Of a stretch of 41,178 nucleotides of DNA, positions 40,616 through 41,178 are shown in pieces. A program made the position numbers and the translations under genes. The DNA comes from an uncultured Ruminococcus sp. (GTDB taxonomy: Bacteria > Bacillota > Clostridia > Oscillospirales > Ruminococcaceae). Each line of letters starts with the position of its first letter. Within the stretch, counting starts at the first letter, position 1. Where the stretch lies: contig CALGTV010000111.1 in assembly GCA_937902395.1 (NCBI GenBank), positions 1 to 41,178 of the forward strand. The letters run 5' to 3'. The notes below the pieces were generated by a model, which was not told where the DNA came from, did no database searches, and saw only the letters and a program-made list of their open reading frames with translations.

Positions 40616-40689
40616 TTTATAAACAAATATGAACGTGAACTGTGGGAATATAGGCGTTTCTGTGTGGTTCTGTCGGAAAGGAGGTATTT

Positions 40690-41178
40690 ATGCATATATA
40701 TCAGCTGGGATGGAACTGGAAGCATCCTGATACCCTCTGCATTGAACGTCCGGACGGGCATTTCGGTATGCAGATTATACTTACACGCTCAAAAGGAAGG
40801 CTTAAAATGGGCAGTAAGGAGTATCGTGTGGAGAAAAATACTGTATTTATCGTTGAAAGCTGTCTGCCGCACTGTATCTATGCTGACGGCGAGGAATACA
40901 TTGATGACTGGATCCGCTTCAATTACGATACGGAGGACAGCGAATTTGTAGATTCGCTCAAACTGGAATATAACGTGCCGATAAAGCTTGCAGATGACAG
41001 TGTATCAAAGCTCATTGCTGCTGGTACGGAGGTTTTCGGCTCGGATATATCCGTGAAAAAAGAAATACTTAATTATATAATGCGATCAATTCTGTGCTGT
41101 ATCAGTGAAAGTATTGCTCCAAGCAGCGGTAAAAAGGAAAATTATTACGATAAGGAGCTTGAAAAGATTAAAAAGGAA
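40690..41178 (+). CDS. AraC-type transcriptional regulator, N-terminal part
   Basis: The frame is open from ATG 40690 to the right edge (163 codons, no stop). An AAAGGAGG site precedes the ATG. The N-terminus reads MHIYQLGWNWKHPDTLCIER, followed by a cupin-like sensor domain (MQIILTRSKGRLKMGSKEY, NTVFIVESCLPHCIYAD). This is typical of AraC/XylS regulators of carbohydrate genes in clostridia, whose two helix-turn-helix motifs would lie beyond the window. The divergent position suggests control of the rhamnogalacturonan lyase gene, with a pectin-derived sugar as the inducer; both points are inferred. Confidence 0.85.
   Translation, partial: MHIYQLGWNWKHPDTLCIERPDGHFGMQIILTRSKGRLKMGSKEYRVEKNTVFIVESCLPHCIYADGEEYIDDWIRFNYDTEDSEFVDSLKLEYNVPIKLADDSVSKLIAAGTEVFGSDISVKKEILNYIMRSILCCISESIAPSSGKKENYYDKELEKIKKE

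Noticed and set aside
40664..40951. 95-codon plus-strand frame near the right edge
   Set aside because: It overlaps the AraC-type gene in another frame. The AraC frame has the ribosome-binding site, family features and stays open to the window edge.
1..41178. tRNA or rRNA genes
   Set aside because: I looked for TTCGA-type arm patterns and rRNA-like segments on both strands and found no supported candidate.

Overview
The window looks like a chromosomal segment of a Ruminococcus-type member of the Oscillospiraceae (Clostridia). Evidence: low-to-moderate GC, the hprK-murB-rapZ-whiA-dnaE order typical of Clostridia, a T-box in front of pheS, and three secreted proteins with dockerin modules. One of these is a rhamnogalacturonan lyase with Thr/Pro/Ala/Gln linkers of the kind seen in plant-fibre-degrading ruminococci. 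The species cannot be fixed from the sequence alone.

Layout. 1-6593 (minus): an operon of a membrane-anchored glycosidase-like protein, hprK, murB, rapZ, whiA and the 5' part of dnaE. dnaE runs off the left edge and carries an in-frame TAA. 6652-6815: first copy of a 164-bp palindromic repeat. 6817-9657 (minus): rpe followed by three overlapping Rnf-type membrane subunits in the order D-E-A, without rnfB, C or G and lacking most cluster-ligand cysteines. 9816-13074 (plus): rpsO, a small membrane-anchored protein, and pnp behind a long leader hairpin. 13162-14606 (plus): three small soluble proteins of unknown function. 14695-21254 (minus): a T-box-controlled phenylalanyl-tRNA synthetase operon in which pheS and pheT are separated by four small two-helix membrane protein genes. 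A fossil junction of pheT and pheS sequence lies among them. 21307-24352 (plus): a small membrane protein, nnr and a lipoprotein.

24682-34809 (minus): a seven-gene operon. In transcription order it encodes a secreted cell-wall-binding-repeat protein with a transglutaminase-like domain, a lipoprotein, an AlgI-like MBOAT acyltransferase, an AlgX/AlgJ-like SGNH-type partner, a dockerin protein, an M16C metallopeptidase and a small Imm50-like protein. Its promoter lies upstream of the second copy of the 164-bp repeat, so that copy should be part of the mRNA leader. 34869-37602 (plus): a large secreted protein with an internal dockerin, an SH3b-like segment and a C-terminal KPVIYLYP-type domain. 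37686-40421 (minus): PL11 rhamnogalacturonan lyase with accessory domain and dockerin, divergent from a partial AraC-type regulator at the right edge.

Themes. The left half is mostly core physiology (replication, wall precursor, HPr-based carbon control, translation, RNA decay). The right half is export, envelope modification and plant-polysaccharide degradation. The best candidates for something new are the stripped Rnf D-E-A trio, the pheS/pheT operon with its duplication fossil and paralogous membrane proteins, and the 164-bp repeat.
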